Shown: positions 1 through 11,428 of the stretch, piece after piece
Layout of the letters: each line of letters opens with the position of its first letter
Position numbering within the stretch: the stretch's first letter is position 1
Source: Daucus carota subsp. sativus
Lineage: Eukaryota; Streptophyta; Magnoliopsida; Apiales; Apiaceae
Assembly: GCF_001625215.2 (NCBI RefSeq)
Contig: NC_030385.2
Location: forward strand, 9,665,135 to 9,729,134
Direction of reading: 5' to 3'
Length of the DNA: 64,000 nt
The notes under the pieces: model-generated
Seen by the model: the letters and a program-made list of their open reading frames with translations, nothing else
What the model was told of the DNA's origin: nothing
Databases searched by the model: none
Translations under genes and position numbers: made by a program

Positions 1-443
1 TTTTTTTTTGTGGCTTTTAAACTTCAATATAAGTGCTTTTCATAATCAGCCAAACACCTCTATTTAAGCAGAAGTCGACTTCTATGTCAAAAAAGTCCAC
101 AAACCTCTTTACCAAATACCCACTAAGTTTTGCAAAAATAGATCATTCCTAGTTCCTACGAAGGCTTTTAATTAACGGTAAGTTTTAACTGTTGAGCCTG
201 CCCCAGTTACACGTGGAGTAGATAGCTGAATATTGGATGCTAGAATCCAGATTCTCCTAGCCGTTTGGACTTTGGAGATTCTAATATCTAATCTTTCCCG
301 TTGGAATTGTTTGCAGTAACCAATCCAGTTGCATATTGTAGATAGAAATTAAAAGGACAAGAGGCTCCAGATTGTTTCTAATATATTTCTTCCGCTTGCT
401 TGACAAAAAAAGAATAGAAATTAAAATCAATCCGTTGATCTTT
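1..443. other. AT-rich spacer, no gene
   Basis: I see no supportable gene here. The first ~115 bases (GCTTTT/GCCAAACACC words) resemble the inverted-repeat elements at 17984-18222 and 32197-32450, so this is probably the edge of a hAT-type MITE cut by the window boundary. Confidence 0.4.
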
Positions 444-1600
444 GGAAAAATAGATTTTTTCGTCACCTAACTTATTGTATTTTTAGAAACTTACCACTAA
501 ATTATAACTTTTTCTTTTAGCCAATGTTAGGTTTAGAATTTTTTTTATTCACTGACGTTAGGTTCAGATCTGATTATTAACAAACATTATGTTATTTTTT
601 CTAGCAAATTAAAATATAGTGATAATCTACAATATTTATGATAATCTGTCATATGTCTATATCTTTATATATAATACTACTCCATATGTCCTAAGGGTAG
701 TTTACCTTGCAGGACGAGAGTTTGAGACTTATTTTAACGCTTTAAAAAAAATTTAGTTTCATAAATTATTTTAATTTTTTTTTTGAATAAAAAATTAACA
801 TTTGAATTTATATACACAAAAAGAAAATCTCAAAATTAATTAAATTGTGGGACTATGTTCTATAAGAAGTAAGAATCTTAAAATATGTGCCAAATAATGG
901 AAAAGAACTATAAAGAAATGCGAAAGAACGGAAGGAATAATAATAACATAAATGAGCCGGTAAATTCAAGAAGAATTACAATTAGAATTCTAAAAATTCA
1001 TCAAATCATCAATCTGAAATCAATGTTTTCAATCAATTTATCATCTACAATCAATACTCAAGCAAAATCGCGTGAAGCGATACTATATTTTTGTGAAGTT
1101 CAACGACCAATTTAGATATCATATATAAACCTCAAATTAAGGTTATGAAATTCTATAATTGTCTATTGTTTATATTATATATTGTTTCATAAAATCAAGG
1201 TTAGATATCATGTACAATTATTTATACTATTGTACAAAAATAAAGATGAATACTATAGAAAAATAGATAATAGACAATCATAGAATTTCTAAATCTAAAT
1301 CTTTTAGGAGCCTTAAAATGCATGTTAAACTCTCGTCCTCCAAGGTATATTACTTAGGGCACATAAGGAGTACTACATAAAAAGATATATACAAATATCA
1401 TATCACCATTATATTGCAGACTACTACTATATTTTAATAATGCTAAAAAAGATAACACAATGTTAATAATCAAATCCGAACCTAACGTTAATGACAAAAA
1501 AACGAACCTAACATTAGTGACAAAAAGAAAAAGAAAATTATAATTTATTGGTAAATTCTAAAAACACAATAAGTTGGGTGACGAAAAAATCTATTTTTCC
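444..1600. mobile_element. Non-autonomous MULE-like element, copy 1
   Basis: The termini GGAAAAATAG and CTATTTTTCC begin long inverted repeats (well over 100 bp, imperfect) around words such as CACCTAACTTATTG and AACCTAAC. The element is flanked by a perfect 9-bp direct repeat, TTGATCTTT, at 435-443 and 1601-1609, which is the target duplication length of Mutator-like elements. No transposase is encoded. A second copy of the family is at 38658-39832. Confidence 0.85.
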
Positions 1601-1888
1601 TTGATCTTTTAATCTGCGTAATTAAATTTCTCTTATTACTGCAGAAAATTACAAATCAAAAGTGTTCATGGTGAATATTTAATCACCGCAAATATAAATT
1701 GTTAAATAATATTTGACATGTTTGAAAGAGAAATTTAAGAAAAAATTAGAGTTTTGGATCATTTGATCCTAATGTGAATAACTTAATACTAATTTTGGAT
1801 GATTATTATATTCATTTTCACTGAGCTAATTGATAACCATTTTAGCATTCATTGAGTCATGATATTTAATTCTTTGATCACAAGACTT

Positions 1889-2760
1889 TTTTTTTTTTTT
1901 TGACAAAATGCAAATTCATTCCATTAAATTGAAACAAGTCTAGTCGGGACAAATCCCCAACTGACAATGCAATCAGGTTGATTAACAATAAAACGAGCTA
2001 AACAAATAGCCGCATTGTTTCCAGATTGCTTAACACATTGAATCCAAGGATTCTTGAAACTGAAAATGATTACAAAGGCTTTTCGAGTAATCCAGCCTAC
2101 ATCAATCCCGAAAATGATAGCTTCACAATTGACCTTCACAATAGTTCCATGGCTGTTGCGGTGTTCAGGCGACTCAGTTGTAAAAACTAAGCAATGAGGA
2201 ACAAGAGTCCTCGAATAATGAACAACTATAATTTGTGAAAGATGAGCACATGCGATCGCCACCGTTCCAAGCATATCCCAGCTATCTACATGCCGGGAGC
2301 CAGCTATAGACATGCCGAAAGTATTAATAATACGATAAGCCAGATCTCCCAAAACTCCATCCCAATCATTCTCATTGATAACACAAAAACACATAACAAC
2401 CACAACTATAACAACGCAGAACCACCCAAAAATTGGGTACTAAATCAACACACGCCAAAAGACGAGACGGGAAAATACAATCGGACCTTTGATTTCAAAA
2501 GATCTGATTTATTCATAAAACAATCAAGCCCAAACTCAAATCTGAAACAGATCCGAGAATAAAACTCGATTGGAATCTTCGAGGTTTAAGCAACACTCGA
2601 TTTATTGAAAAACAAAAAACTGGTAAATAGTGGAGAAGATGGGAGAGCGAAAACGATTTGGTGGATGAAAAAGATGAAGGTGAAGAATGGAGAAGTGAAG
2701 GCTAGTTTTGGGAGTCGACTCTCAAAACCCTAATTTTGAGTTTCTTAAGTTTTAATTGGC
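1889..2760 (-). mobile_element. LINE-derived retroposon, poly(A) tail, 19-bp TSD
   Basis: On the - strand this is an mRNA-like insertion. It has a leader-like 5' part (2760 to ~2404), a short ORF, a short 3' UTR with AATGAATTTGCATTTTGTC, and a poly(A) tail seen as a 15-base T run at 1887-1901. A perfect direct repeat TTCTTTGATCACAAGACTT occurs at 1870-1888 and 2761-2779, the target-primed reverse transcription signature. The ORF resembles the end of a plant LINE RNase H domain, so I read it as a LINE with most of its interior deleted; a processed pseudogene is the alternative. Confidence 0.8.
1924..2403 (-). pseudogene. RNase H-like tail ORF of a LINE derivative (159 codons)
   Basis: This is the only sizeable ORF in the retroposon. 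Its C-terminal third has the look of plant LINE RNase H-type tails: a WIQ.VKQSGNNAAICLARF stretch, corresponding to the usual N-x-AAHxLA motif with H replaced by I, then a tryptophan-containing end. The N-terminal part resembles nothing I recognise, and the acidic catalytic residues are not evident, so an active RNase H is unlikely. It ends about 20 bp before the poly(A)-proximal sequence, as expected for a LINE ORF2 terminus. Family assignment is inference from the motif and context. Confidence 0.5.
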
Positions 2761-3001
2761 TTCTTTGATCACAAGACTTAATTATTAGAGATCTTTATAA
2801 AGTTTAAAAAAAGCTGGTCTACATCTTCTGGAAATGTTGTATCCCCCTTGTCTTAGTTATAGAATTATAATCTATAAATTGTATATGTTACAAAATTTTA
2901 AATAATATATCTTGATAAACTAATAAATTATTAGTATATCAACAAAATAACAAATTATTAATTTATCTATGTATTAATATTTTGATTAATTAATATTTTT
3001 T

Positions 3002-3776
3002 GAGTAAATTTCAAGGGTGTGGCTATATCGTACATCTTACATCATGGTTGGACGAGTAGTGAATTCAGTATCCGTCTTTTCCAAAAACACGCACTCAAGC
3101 GGCAAGCCATGACAATACACGCAATCGATTTAATTAAGCTTAATAGGATGGGTTGCTCGTACTTTGTGGACTAATCGTTTGTGTTTTGTGACAAATGGTT
3201 TATTCTGAGTCTTGTTTGGGAGCAAATGATTTCAACATCTCATACAAATCTTCTATATATACTCTCTCTTCTTCTAGCTTCTTGTGGATCTGGTAACCTC
3301 GTGTCGTTCTGAAAGACAGTGGTGAAATGTGTGTCGTTCTGAGAGACAGTGGTGAAGTGTGTGTGATTGTTTGAGGGTTGTTTACAGGATGTCGGACTAG
3401 AGAGGTTATGCCGCGGCGGCGGCGAAAATGAAGAAAAATAGAGTGTGAGAGGAAAGACATAAGAAGAAGGGAGATGAGATGGAGATAATTGATGGTGTGT
3501 ATATCAAGTGTATCGAATTTGTATGCTAGGTGAAGTGTGTGCGCCGCGGGATAAAGCCCCACTGTCGGGCGTCGACAACAGTGGAGGTTGAGGGAGACTT
3601 CCCAATTTTTCTGCTTTTTTTCTGGTTTTACATAATTACCCTTCAGTTTATGTTTTTTAAGTGAGTTAACGATTGAAAACTAACGAACTTAACGGGCCAT
3701 ATTTTTGCGAGATTTAAAATTCAGCCACATATTACAAAATTGGTGTGAAATGTAGTCACACCCTTGAAATTTGCAC
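3002..3776. mobile_element. Short-TIR MULE-like element
   Basis: The two ends share an inverted AAATTTCAAGGGTGTG word (from 3007 on the left, to about 3770 on the right). The flanks carry a 9-bp direct repeat ATATTTTTT (2993-3001 and 3777-3785). Because the repeat is low-complexity, the exact borders are less sure than for the other MULEs. A 120-codon - strand ORF at 3200-3562 is low complexity with repeated THTSPLS words and resembles no known protein; GC content rises locally near 3410-3430. Confidence 0.6.
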
Positions 3777-3785
3777 ATATTTTTT

Positions 3786-5324
3786 TCTATTCTCAAGAGT
3801 ATTAATTAATGGGGTTTTTACTGTACCGTGTTCATTATAAAAGAATCATATTGTTCCAAATCTACCGTTACACAGGAAAGCTTAGAGAAACAAACATGTG
3901 GTACATATACAAGAGATGATAAGAGTATTAACAACGGGCGTAACACAAACCTCAAGAATGAGATGTTGACTGATTTGAAGGTTGAGTTTAATTTGCTTGT
4001 TTTTATGGGGTAGAACGACGTAGTAGCCAGTAGTATATGACTTTGAGTATCGTAAAAGTTAAGAGAGGCACGAGAACACTTGTGCGTTGGCTAGCCATAT
4101 AAAACAAATGAAAAAAGATGAAGAGGACACGCTCGAGTTGATTCAGCATGCGGAAACTACTGGCCAAAGAACACGGCTTTGGTTTGGAGCTGGTCGATTA
4201 TGCTTGATGCTTACTGCATCTAGACAAGATTTGAACTGGGCTTTCACCATTAAACGATGAAGATTCAATGAATTATTATGAGCAAGAAACAAACTGAAGC
4301 TGTGGCTTTGTCCCTTTCTATTTGGAGCCCACGGGAGATTTCTTTTTAATTCGTCTCAACCACAAAGCTATAAGGTGATTTTATTAGACTTGATAACCCT
4401 GATACTGAAAATTTGGGTTTGTGATGTATCTGGTGTTGCGCAAGGTTGCAATTTTTTTATATCAACTTAAATAAAAAAAAAATGTTGATTACGTTAAATT
4501 TGTTTAATCTTATAAATATTATGATTTGAAATTACTGACTATATAATTGATTGTACTTAAAATGATTCTTATAAATATAATATATCACTCAAATATAATG
4601 ATTCTGATTTATATCTTATTTTTATTTTACGTGGATTTTACAAGAAATGTCGTAGAATTGATGCTAAATATTTAAGTATAATGTTTCAAAATCGTATGTA
4701 TTTTGGTGAGATTTTACAAAACATAAAATACGCTTAACAATCCCACAAAATTCTTATTTTATGAAATCTGAAAAAAGTACATCAGCATTTAAATACTATT
4801 AGATTTTAATATATTTTAAATAATCCAAATTATCATCATATTTTTAAGCATAATTTGAAATGTAACTGCATATTATCATATTTTTTAACATAATTTAAAA
4901 TTTAACTGAATATCTCACGAATTTTGATAAATTTTAAGAATCAATATTCAATAGAATTTCATGAATTAAGAAAACCATTTAAAATTCTAATCAAATAAAC
5001 CCTTAATCTTTTAATGGAAAGAAAATTAAACCCTTAATCTTAATTTGTTTTTATAAGAACACATTAGAAAACATAGAGAACAGAGATGGTTGTAGCCTGG
5101 AGGTAAGACGGTGAGAGAAGGGATGTGTATACTTTCCGGAATAATCACACAAGCCTTGTCATTTCTCTTTTCTTTATAACAAAGATTCTTGCGTATCGCA
5201 AGGAAATTAATTTAAATTATATCCTCGCTAACCCAACCTTCACGAGATACACTGTCTCGAGAAATGTGAAAATGTTTTCAAGTTGAAGATTTGAGGCATA
5301 AATTTCATTGCGGTCTACAAGTTA
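3786..5324. other. Spacer with a degraded MITE
   Basis: No gene is supported. About 4560-5000 is a diverged copy of the inverted-repeat element at 13462-13923; shared words include AAATGTCGTAGA.TTGAT, CCCACAAAATTC and CATCAGCATTT. The remaining DNA is AT-rich with short ORFs only. Confidence 0.45.
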
Positions 5325-5561
5325 CTCCCTCCATCCCAAATTAGATGACCCCGTTGATTTTGGGCACACAGTTTAAGATCCATTGACCGCATAGCTACAT
5401 GAGTTATTTTTAAAATTTTATTTTTGCAAATAAATATTTAAATATGAAATTTTTATTTACAAAAGAAAAAACAAAAAAATAAATTTCGGAAGTAGACGGT
5501 CAATGCACCTAAAGTTACGTGCCCAAAGTCAACGGGGTCATCTAATTTGGGATGGAGGCAG
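5325..5561. mobile_element. Stowaway-type MITE
   Basis: The element starts CTCCCTCCATCCCAAATTAG, ends in its inverted complement (CTAATTTGGGATGGAGGCAG) and is flanked by TA. It can fold along nearly its whole length. The CTCCCTCC end is the classic Stowaway (Tc1/mariner) terminus. Confidence 0.85.
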
Positions 5562-5800
5562 TACTAGTCGAAGATGGATTACTCAAATCATTGTCAATCA
5601 TTTGCAGATACCATTATTTTCAGGAAGACTGACACATGGGAAGACAACTAATTATTGATATCTACACAATTATTTAGAGTAGTCAATACTCATTCGATGC
5701 ATCAAATATGTACGGTGAATGATTGTTTTGACTTGTTTGTTTAGTTAAAACAGTTAACTATAACAAGTACAATAGCATCTTGGAGGGTTGAAAATTATTA

Positions 5801-6059
5801 CTCCCTCCGTCCCTAAATACTTTTCTCATTTGCCTTTGACACGTTTGCCAACACACATTTTGCATCATTAATATCTCTAATTTCGTATTGTGATTAAATA
5901 TAAAAATTTCATAGTATTAAAGTACTCGTAAATATGAATCCGACAAGATCACTCATGAATATATTTACTCTTATAGATTAGACGTAAATAAGTAATTTGT
6001 CTCGTGTCATGAACAGTGCCAACATATAAAACGAGAAAAACATTAAGAACCAGAGGGAG
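5801..6059. mobile_element. Stowaway-type MITE
   Basis: CTCCCTCCGTCCC at the left and the complementary GAGGGAG at the right, each next to TA. The interior is AT-rich and non-coding, and the right arm is more diverged than the left. Confidence 0.75.
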
Positions 6060-6120
6060 TACTATCTAAAATCTACTGTATGTGTTATCTCATACGTCAT
6101 CTAGGGGGTCTTTTTAAATA

Positions 6121-6369
6121 CTCCCTCCGTCTTTTTTACATGTCCATTTTGCTTTTCGAAGAGTCAAATTGACTAATTTTTGACTAAACGCTAAAAATTA
6201 TTCATTCATTATTTCTGAAATATGAAAGTTACATATTAAAATAAACTAAATATACTTTCTAATAGTATAGTTTTATTATTTTTCTCAATTATCTGATACA
6301 TATAAATTTCAGTCAATATATAGTCAATTTGACTGGTCAAAATGGACATGTAAAAGGGGACGGAGGGAG
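6121..6369. mobile_element. Stowaway-type MITE
   Basis: CTCCCTCCGTC and GACGGAGGGAG termini with TA flanks. The inner arms continue the pairing (TTTACATGTCCATTTTG against CAAAATGGACATGTAAAA). It lies only about 60 bp from the preceding Stowaway element. Confidence 0.85.
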
Positions 6370-7319
6370 TAATATGTAGAAAAAGTTGCACTCCAACCAT
6401 CACCCCTTAGCAAAAAAGAAAAGAAAAATAGATATCATTAAATAGATTTGCTGGAACAAAAAAGCTTTTAAGTATAATTTTAGCTTAACATAATTATACA
6501 TAATATCCGAGACTACAATTGTAGAGTTATAGAGTTAGAAGATGTGATCCCAACCGTTAAAATTATCGCAACTATGATTTCGTATTATAAACATATGAGG
6601 ACTCGTATGTTTTGACCTCCCAGCCCGAACTAGAGTGGCTTATCCTTCTTGTGACGCTCCAAGATGGTGACTCATCATCCTTGAGGCCACGATCACCCAA
6701 ATTATTGACTTACAAAGACATCTCTGCTATCTAGCCGGTCTCGCAAACAAATACAATTTAGAGTGGTCGCCTTTGTGTGACACCTCTTATTTAGCAAGAC
6801 CCTGATATAAGTTTTCTTTTCTTTGTGACTTTTTATTTTACCAAGTGTTCACATAGTTTTAAAGGATGAAGACAAACTTGTTGAATCAAGTTGTAAATTT
6901 GCCTCCAAAAGGAGGAATATTTGCAGGCTATTGTCCACAACCAACTAATAAAACACGACTTTCTAAATCCATATTCGAAAGAAAGTTCCGAAAGAATGGT
7001 GAGACCAAAGCGAGGCACTATTAAGATCGCTAGAAAAGAGAAGGTACAAGGTAAACTCCCCATGAAAGAGAGTAGTATTTTAAGCACGCGAAGCGATTCC
7101 ATGGCTCGCTTGAATGTGAAGCGGGCGATGGGGTCGCTCAGTCCTCTTGCGCTTAATTACTTTCTAGCATATTTTAAGTATTGCATCTTTGGATCGTTTA
7201 TTATCGTGCCCCAATGTCTATTTTTTATTTCAGATATGTCGAAGTAAAAATTTGACAGTCAACCCCCTCCCTTCACCGAGGAGGATGATTCTACTGTAGT
7301 GGGGCCAAAGAAGCACCCA
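6370..7319. other. Spacer without recognised gene
   Basis: Overlapping ORFs at 6833-7102 (-) and 6921-7247 (+) have no motif I recognise and look like chance frames. The sequence is less AT-rich around 6600-7140 than its surroundings and may be an old gene or element remnant. Confidence 0.3.
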
Positions 7320-9144
7320 TAAAGGTCTTATGGCTGATCAAAGTTTCCGGTGCAGGTGGTATTGTTTTTTACTTCAGCAATAAAATCTTCCCAACCTTGC
7401 TCTAAGCTTCTCCAGGAGTGTCTTCGTAGTTGATACCAAACTCATAGCATTTATAATATCCTGAGACTCTCTTGCAAAGCTTTACATAACACATTAGTGA
7501 TTCCCATGGTTTTATGCATTAAATGTAATAGTAATACAAAGTCAAAAGACCTCATATGCATGTATTTTCTACTAGCTCCACCCCAAATGGCATTTGTAGA
7601 CCCACTAGTGCTAAGATCTAAAAGAAACATGCCCACTGCACTATACATTGTAATCATGTTGCGGACTGAAAAAAAATGAGAACTCCACCTTGTTGTTCCA
7701 CCTCTTTGTAAAGTAACCATTTGATTAGCGCCTTTGCTAGTACCAATTTCTCCACTAGCTATCACCTTCTCTAGTTCAAGCTTGTAAAGATCTTCAACTT
7801 CAGTCTTTCGCTTAGGATAAGGATTCACAAAATTAACTATAGAAGTTGGTTTAGAAAAAAATAGCCAGACTCCATGAACGTCATTAGAAGCAGCTACTAG
7901 AGCTAGTTCTAAACGATGATCAAAGTAGTGCACATAGTATGCTTGTGGACACTCTTTTATAATCAAAGCTTGTAACCATTCCAAGCACCACGCATATTGG
8001 ACGCTCCATCATACCCCTGTCCTCGCAAATTACAAACATTAAGATCGAAATAAGTTAAGGCATCAATAGTAACCTTCTTTAAAGTAGATTCATTTGTGTT
8101 TTGAACTCCCAGAATTGAAAAGAAACATTCCTGAACTAGACCACTATCATCAACGAATCTAATAATAATCCCCATTTGTTCTTCAGTAGAACTATCTTGG
8201 GCTTCATCAACAAGACTGCAAAATTTTGCATTTCCAATCTCTTTACATATTTGATTTCTCACATTATTGGCCAGGAGATGTAAAGCTTGCTTCTGAATGA
8301 GGGGACTAGTATAAGTGGCATTCCCTGGAGCATTTTTCATAATGGCCAAGCCAATATCATTATATAAGTCTCCCATAAACTTTAGCAATTCAATGAAGTT
8401 TCCACAATTTTCTGAGCTAATAGATACATTATTACCTCTGAATGCACATCCTTGTAATGTCAGCCAACGAACACATCTAATAGTTGCCTCAACACGCAAA
8501 CGGTTCCTTAGAACTTCTTCTTGAGATCGTACTCGCATTACATTGTCAATTTGTTGAGAAGGCTTCATCAAATTTTCACAGGAGCTCACCGCAATATTAT
8601 GTTGTGAGCAAGTAACTCCTACATGTTGTGAAAAAGAACATTCTTCTGCAGATGAAATTCTCTTCAAATTTTTAATCCCCTTCACCGTGTATGTTTCACT
8701 TCTTGGTGGATTTTTTTCAAACAAAAAGCATAGTAAACAATAAGCCCGATCTTTTGATGGAGAATATTCAAGCCACTAAAATCTTTCATACCATGAAGGG
8801 TTAAATCTTCGATTTTGCATATCTCCTCCAGCTTTGGTTAGTGGATAATCATCACGTTTAAGACTCCACCGATATGGCCCAATCTTGAGATATTCTCGAC
8901 GAACTTCATTCCATTGTTCCTTTGGATACTCGTGTATTTGGTGACGCAAGCCAGGATCACGTTCAAAATTAACAACATTTTCAGGTTCCACTACAACATT
9001 AGGGACTATTTGAGGATCCACTTGCACAAATTGGCTTACTTGAGGCAGAACATGTTCATCTTCATCATCATTCACTTTTTGAGCTTTTTTAGGATGTAAA
9101 AACATGGAAATCTTTTGTGAACATGGACCATTACGTCTAGACAT
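7320..9144 (-). pseudogene. hAT-type transposase-like gene (TTF zinc finger, DUF4371-like), broken
   Basis: Reading leftward from ATG at 9142-9144, the frame gives a basic N terminus, a TTF-type zinc-finger region (WNEVRREYLKIGPYRW, then WYERF), a TAG at 8776-8778, and the same frame continuing with further TTF cysteines (AYCLLCFLFEKNPP). A DUF4371-like middle follows (residues FCSLVDEAQDSSTEEQMGI, then RGQGYDGASNM). A frameshift near 7970 moves the frame; the region with TTRWSSHF follows, and further stops and shifts occur from 7455 down to about 7320. The C-terminal hAT dimerisation region is missing. Such genes are domesticated or transposon copies of the ZMYM1-like hAT group. With at least one nonsense codon and two frameshifts, this copy is dead. 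Confidence 0.8.
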
Positions 9145-9519
9145 ATTGAGAACCTAAATCCCCAAATAAGATACATCAATTATGAATTTGAATTACAACT
9201 AAAATCTCCAATTTAACACAGAAGATAAGAAATCTAATTTATCCCCAATTCATCAAATATAGCAACTAAAAGAAAGAGATTTCAAGAAAATAGGATAGAA
9301 AATTATTACCCGGGAAAATGATTAGGTGGGAAAGTGATCAGGTGATGCTATGGTAGTCTGGTTCTTTTTCTTGACTCTGTGACTCTGTGGTGTTGCGCGC
9401 TTCTATGTGCTTCCTGTGCACTTCTTTTATTTTTTTGATCGTTGAGTTATAATTGGACAATGGGCTTTATGTATAGTTGTGCTAGCAGAAGTCTATATAT
9501 ATATAACTACTAATTTTTT

Positions 9520-9577
9520 TTTCTAAAAACTCCCCTGGGCTTAAGCCCGTACGAGCCCTTTAGTAGTTACGTCCCTG
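9520..9577 (-). repeat. 5' terminus of the hAT-like element
   Basis: On the - strand from 9577 the sequence begins CAGGGACGTAACTACTAAAG and continues with CGGGCTTAAGCCC, a terminus typical of hAT elements that carry this transposase type. It lies about 430 bp upstream of the transposase ATG. The matching left end was not found, so the element is truncated there. Confidence 0.55.
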
Positions 9578-9773
9578 CTTACAACACTCAAAAGAGGTAA
9601 GCGGTAACATTAAGCTGTGAAGTGTTCAAAGTTTTGTATTGAAAGCATAAACATTTGATCTTGAGAGTAGAAGTCACCTAATTTGGAAAAAACAACTTGG
9701 AAAGGTGTATGTAGTCAAGTACTTATTGTCTCTTCATGGACTTGTAAATTAACATGAGGTTTTAGTTCTTTAA

Positions 9774-10132
9774 GAGCATCTCCAATGGAGGGTGCTAACT
9801 AAGGTTGCTTAAAATGACACATCATTAAAAGTACTATTATTTTATTTTCTCTCTCTTTATTTGTACTTTTGGCAACTCTTACATAAAAATTTACTCCAAT
9901 GGTTGGCAACCAAAGTTGCCACATTAAATAAAACAAATATAAGTATAAAAAGACAGGGAACTATATGCTTTAGGGTGATATACACATTTTTTTCCATTTT
10001 AGGAGGGTGCCAAAAGTTGACAACTTTACTTGGCACCCCTTCCACTCCAATGAAGAGCCAACAAGAGTGCCATGCCACGTCATGCCACATGGCACTTTGG
10101 CACTCTTTTTAGCACCCTCATTGGAGTTGCTC
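9774..10132. mobile_element. Tourist/Harbinger-type MITE
   Basis: GAGCATCTCCAATG at the left and CATTGGAGTTGCTC at the right form inverted ends, with the 3-bp duplication TAA at 9771-9773 and 10133-10135. TAA duplication and GAGCATCTCC-type ends fit the PIF/Harbinger superfamily. Confidence 0.75.
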
Positions 10133-10437
10133 TAACAAGTGTGATGTGGTCAGTTCTCACTCCTCACCCATATCTAGAAGCATCCTTGATCACCATATAG
10201 ATTCTTTACCGATGCTGGGTAGTCGTTGATGGTTTATTTGGATCAAATTAACCATGTTTATTGACATTATGTAAAATTATACGGAGAAAGACTAAATGTA
10301 CTGCATCTTTGAAAAGATTATTAAGCAATATAGCTTCCCAGATCTGTGCACTACTGTCTGGAGATTAGAACATGATTTAGAGAGACTAAATTAGTCTATT
10401 AGCTAAAATGAATCCGAGTAGAATCAACAGTAAAGTC

Positions 10438-10618
10438 GCAATATTGGACCCGACCCAACAACACGACATGAATTCGACACATAAAATACGAATTCGGGTC
10501 GGAGTTTTTCGGGTGGGGGTCGAATTCGGGTTGACCCAAAATCAACCCGAAAAAACAGGTCATTTTCGGATTGAATTCGGGTTACCCGAAATTGATCGGA
10601 AAGTTAATATATAATATA

Positions 10619-10674
<56 letters not shown>

Positions 10675-10935
10675 CATATATTTATATTATTTTTGTAATA
10701 TTTATTACTTAAATTTAATAAAAAATTATTTAATTTAATATAAATTAATTTATTTGAATGAAAATATTATTTAAAAAATATATTTATTAAGAAATATTAT
10801 CTTTAGGGTCGGGTTCAGGTTACCCACGAGTAGAGCGGGTCGGGTTAAGTTGGGTATTTTGACTCATTAAAATTTCGGGTCGGGTTCGGGTTGGGTAAAT
10901 TTTTTGACCCGTAACTGTGAACCCGTCCCGAACCC
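10438..10935. repeat. GGGTCGGGTT-type inverted-repeat element with (AT)n core
   Basis: CGGGT/ACCCG-rich arms (10445-10590 and 10805-10935) flank an AT-rich core with a (TA)n tract around 10621-10671. The arms are complementary in composition and words (GACCCGACCC against GGGTCGGGTT), as in a common class of plant fold-back elements. The termini are not precisely defined. Confidence 0.5.
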
Positions 10936-10942
10936 GATCCGG

Positions 10943-11161
10943 AACAGAGCTTTTTTATCTTCGGACTTCCCTTATGGGAATCAGTTTGATCTCTTGTATC
11001 ATTGGGCTGAAAAGCAACCTGATATCAAAAAAGGGTCTGGGCCTCGATATATAGGTAAACAGCGCGCCCTACCTCAAGTAAAATTATTTAACGTACTGCG
11101 GCATGAGTTAGATGCAAATACCACCTTATTGGATCTGGAAGATAAACATTTTAAGGCTTAA
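10943..11161 (+). pseudogene. Protein-coding fragment of unknown origin
   Basis: About 70 codons read like real protein: NQFDLLYHWAEKQ, then GPRYIGKQRALPQVK, then LRHELDANTTLLDLEDKHF, ending at TAA. Composition and codon use differ from the AT-rich surroundings. I do not recognise the parent gene. The upstream part of the ORF runs back into the GGGTCGGGTT repeat, so it has no native start. It lies just upstream of a Helitron-like 3' terminus and may be a captured exon. Confidence 0.4.
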
Positions 11162-11339
11162 GCTTTGAGAAACACAAAACACACAGAGAATTGTAGTAAA
11201 ATATTTATTTGTGTATGTGTGTAGTAGGGTAAGCAAGTTGGCACTACAGTAATCTTGGAACTTATTTTGATTATGCAACAAACCTACTTGACATAATCCT
11301 ACAAATATTAATTTTGAAACATTAATATATATTTTATAA

Positions 11340-11428
11340 ACAGCCACAAAATTATTTAATTCTATAAATATTAATATTGAATCATTAATATAATTTTTAT
11401 AGGCCGCCGCGACGTGCGGCTTCTCTAG
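11340..11428 (+). mobile_element. Helitron-like 3' terminus
   Basis: AT-rich sequence leads into GCCGC-CGCGACGT-GCGGC, a GC-rich hairpin at about 11403-11419, followed a few bases later by CTAG with a T after it. A short hairpin followed by CTRR-T is the Helitron 3' signature. No 5' TC end could be assigned, so the element length is unknown. Confidence 0.5.

Noticed and set aside
6833..7247. Overlapping ORFs of 89 and 108 codons
   Set aside because: They lie on opposite strands over the same bases with no recognised motif, so chance frames are more likely.
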